Part shown: piece after piece, positions 62,666-64,000 of the stretch
Layout of the letters: each line of letters begins with the position of its first letter
Numbering within the stretch: position 1 is the stretch's first letter
Assembly: GCA_036971715.1 (NCBI GenBank)
Contig: JAVHJL010000011.1
Location: 62,001 to 126,000 of the forward strand
Source of the DNA: Arthrobotrys musiformis
Lineage: Eukaryota; Ascomycota; Orbiliomycetes; Orbiliales; Orbiliaceae
DNA length: 64,000 bases
Reading direction: 5' to 3'
Translations under genes and position numbers: made by a program
The notes under the pieces: model-generated
The model's database searches: none
What the model saw: the letters and a program-made list of their open reading frames with translations, nothing else
What the model was told of the DNA's origin: nothing

Positions 62666-63249
62666 ACGGCCAGCGTCTTGAAGAAGATTGAGACGATGAG
62701 TGGACAGTATTCCGAGACATATATACGAAACAGAAGTGCGTGCAGGAAGCTTCAGATGATATTTTAATACCCATTTCCTACAATTTGTTTTTTTCTTACT
62801 ATTTTCAATTTATATCGGAGGTCATATCATGTTTATGGGTGCGATAATTAATATTCTTGAGTCTGGGGAAGTCGGTTAATTTGTTAATAAATTAATATAA
62901 TGAAGTTTTGTATCAACTGATAACATAAAACCATGAGTCCTGAAGTCTTCTTCGCGCGCTGGGGAAAGTGATAAGGAAAAGCACTATTCATCCTGTGAAT
63001 CAAGATATTTCACTTCAACCAGTGTGGTATTTTGTGGGAACTGAATTATCCCGTATTATGACCAAGGTTCCATTGTTACACCTAATAGCCATACCCTAAT
63101 ATAACGAAGAACAAATTAAGCCCGAAGTATCAATATATACTAATAAAATTACATATTACAACAACCTGTATATGAAAGCGGATCCGGAGCGCACTCAATC
63201 CCTGTCCAAGAGACTATAAACATTCATCCTATATCTCTGTTAGTACTTG
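62666..63249. other. Convergent intergenic region
   Basis: AT-rich 3' flanks of the SBP-like and WSC genes. No gene or repeat of note. Confidence 0.5.
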
Positions 63250-64000
63250 CTAGAGTTTGAAAGGCGTATACGCGTAAACAGTTTCTCCATACCTTCTTGA
63301 TCCACCACATATTTCGGTAGTATTACCCATACAAGTAAGAGGGCATGTAGTCTTCTCTTCACCGATGAAAGCGTTTGCGCAATAACATTCCCTGCGGTAT
63401 TCAAGCCCGGCCCAGACGTAATTACGAGCTTCGCAGTAGTCTAAGCAAAGCTGAATAGTCATGAGGTCTGTAGTGTATTTTATATGTGGTTGCACAGCTT
63501 TGACATAGGCTTCTGGGGGGTCAAGCCAACATCCTTTGTGCTCCCAGTACTTGCTTGAGCTGATGGCGGACCTGGTAGGTGAAGCGGGATCGCCGGAGAC
63601 AGTCGTGGAGGACTTGGTGGTCGTGAGTAATGTTGTTGCTGATGTGGTCGACTTTGTGGTCGACGTGGTTGTCGAAAAAGTTGTTGATGATGTTGTTGAA
63701 GATTTCGTGGTTGATGTTGTAGTAGAGGAAGTAGTAGAGGAAGTAGTAGAGGAAGTGGTCGAGGAGGTGGTAGAAGAAGTGGTAGAAGAAGTGGTAGACG
63801 AGGTGGTAGAAGAAGTAGTGGAGGAAGTAGTGGAGGAGGTGGTAGAGCTAGAGGAAGTTGTGGAAGAGCTTGAGGAAGTTGTAGTGGATTGTGTAGTAGA
63901 CGAAGTGGTAGTTTTAGAAGTGGTAGTGGTGGTTGAGCTGGTGGTAGTCTTGGAAGTAGTAGTGGTAGTAGAAGACGTTGTGGAACTCGAACTACCACTG
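63250..64000 (-). CDS. WSC-domain surface protein, 3' part
   Basis: The gene runs off the right edge, so the N-terminus and start are missing; the visible part is one open frame of 250 residues. From about 64000 to 63590 it is a Ser/Thr stalk dominated by TTSS units, with some Lys. A WSC domain follows (KYWEHKGCWLDPPEAYV through EICGGSRRYGETVYAY), with the eight cysteines of the family, and the protein ends a few residues later without a visible membrane helix or GPI signal. WSC domains bind wall glucans. The order stalk-then-WSC with a free C-terminus suggests a secreted or wall-bound lectin rather than a Wsc1-type sensor, though upstream domains are unseen. The minus frame with Leu/Pro repeats here is a shadow of the stalk. 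Confidence 0.85.
   Translation of the reverse strand, partial: SGSSSSTTSSTTTTTSKTTTSSTTTTTSKTTTSSTTQSTTTSSSSSTTSSSSTTSSTTSSTTSSTTSSTTSSTTSSTTSSTTSSTTSSTTSSTTTSTTKSSTTSSTTFSTTTSTTKSTTSATTLLTTTKSSTTVSGDPASPTRSAISSSKYWEHKGCWLDPPEAYVKAVQPHIKYTTDLMTIQLCLDYCEARNYVWAGLEYRRECYCANAFIGEEKTTCPLTCMGNTTEICGGSRRYGETVYAYTPFKL

Noticed and set aside
63480..63998. Leu/Pro-repeat protein on the minus strand
   Set aside because: It is the out-of-frame shadow of the Ser/Thr stalk of the WSC protein.

Overview
The window is genomic DNA of a filamentous ascomycete (Pezizomycotina). The evidence is short 45-160 nt introns with GT...CTAAC...AG signals, a CBM1-GH6 cellobiohydrolase, a Ser/Thr-stalked WSC protein, a con-13-like secreted protein, a bicupin oxalate decarboxylase, MARVEL and wax-synthase-like membrane proteins, and clear orthologues of Sec12, Ctr9 and glycyl-tRNA synthetase. 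Order and species cannot be fixed from the sequence. I find 19 protein genes. Exons were joined by hand from splice signals and reading frame, and every multi-exon model closes in frame.

Layout. 1-5.9 kb: no supportable gene, ending in a 41-nt T tract. 5.9-12.9 kb (+): MFS monocarboxylate-type transporter with an 8-nt exon, glycyl-tRNA synthetase with an upstream mitochondrial presequence exon, and a single-pass membrane protein with a lectin-like ectodomain. 15.0-17.8 kb: an extended-SDR ketoreductase (+) convergent with a wax-synthase-type membrane acyltransferase (-). 18.8-19.9 kb (-): MARVEL protein. 21.3-22.0 kb (+): small coiled-coil protein.

22-42.5 kb: a gene-sparse stretch in which all six genes I can model start with a signal peptide: an acidic protein with an internal duplication, the GH6 cellobiohydrolase, a six-cysteine small secreted protein, a 291-aa orphan, a Gly/Leu-rich protein with a dibasic site, and a con-13-like HExxH protein. 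Introns split several of these, so a simple ORF scan misses them.

43.2-53.6 kb: housekeeping block with Sec12 (ER exit, +), a disordered/TPR-like/ankyrin protein (-) and Ctr9 (Paf1 complex, +). 54.3-64 kb: three more secreted or surface proteins: oxalate decarboxylase (-), a secreted selenium-binding-protein/methanethiol-oxidase-like protein (+) whose first intron appears to be GC-AG, and the 3' part of a WSC protein running off the window (-). The intergenic DNA is long, holds homopolymer and microsatellite tracts, and contains a degenerate tRNA-like sequence near 56.8 kb.
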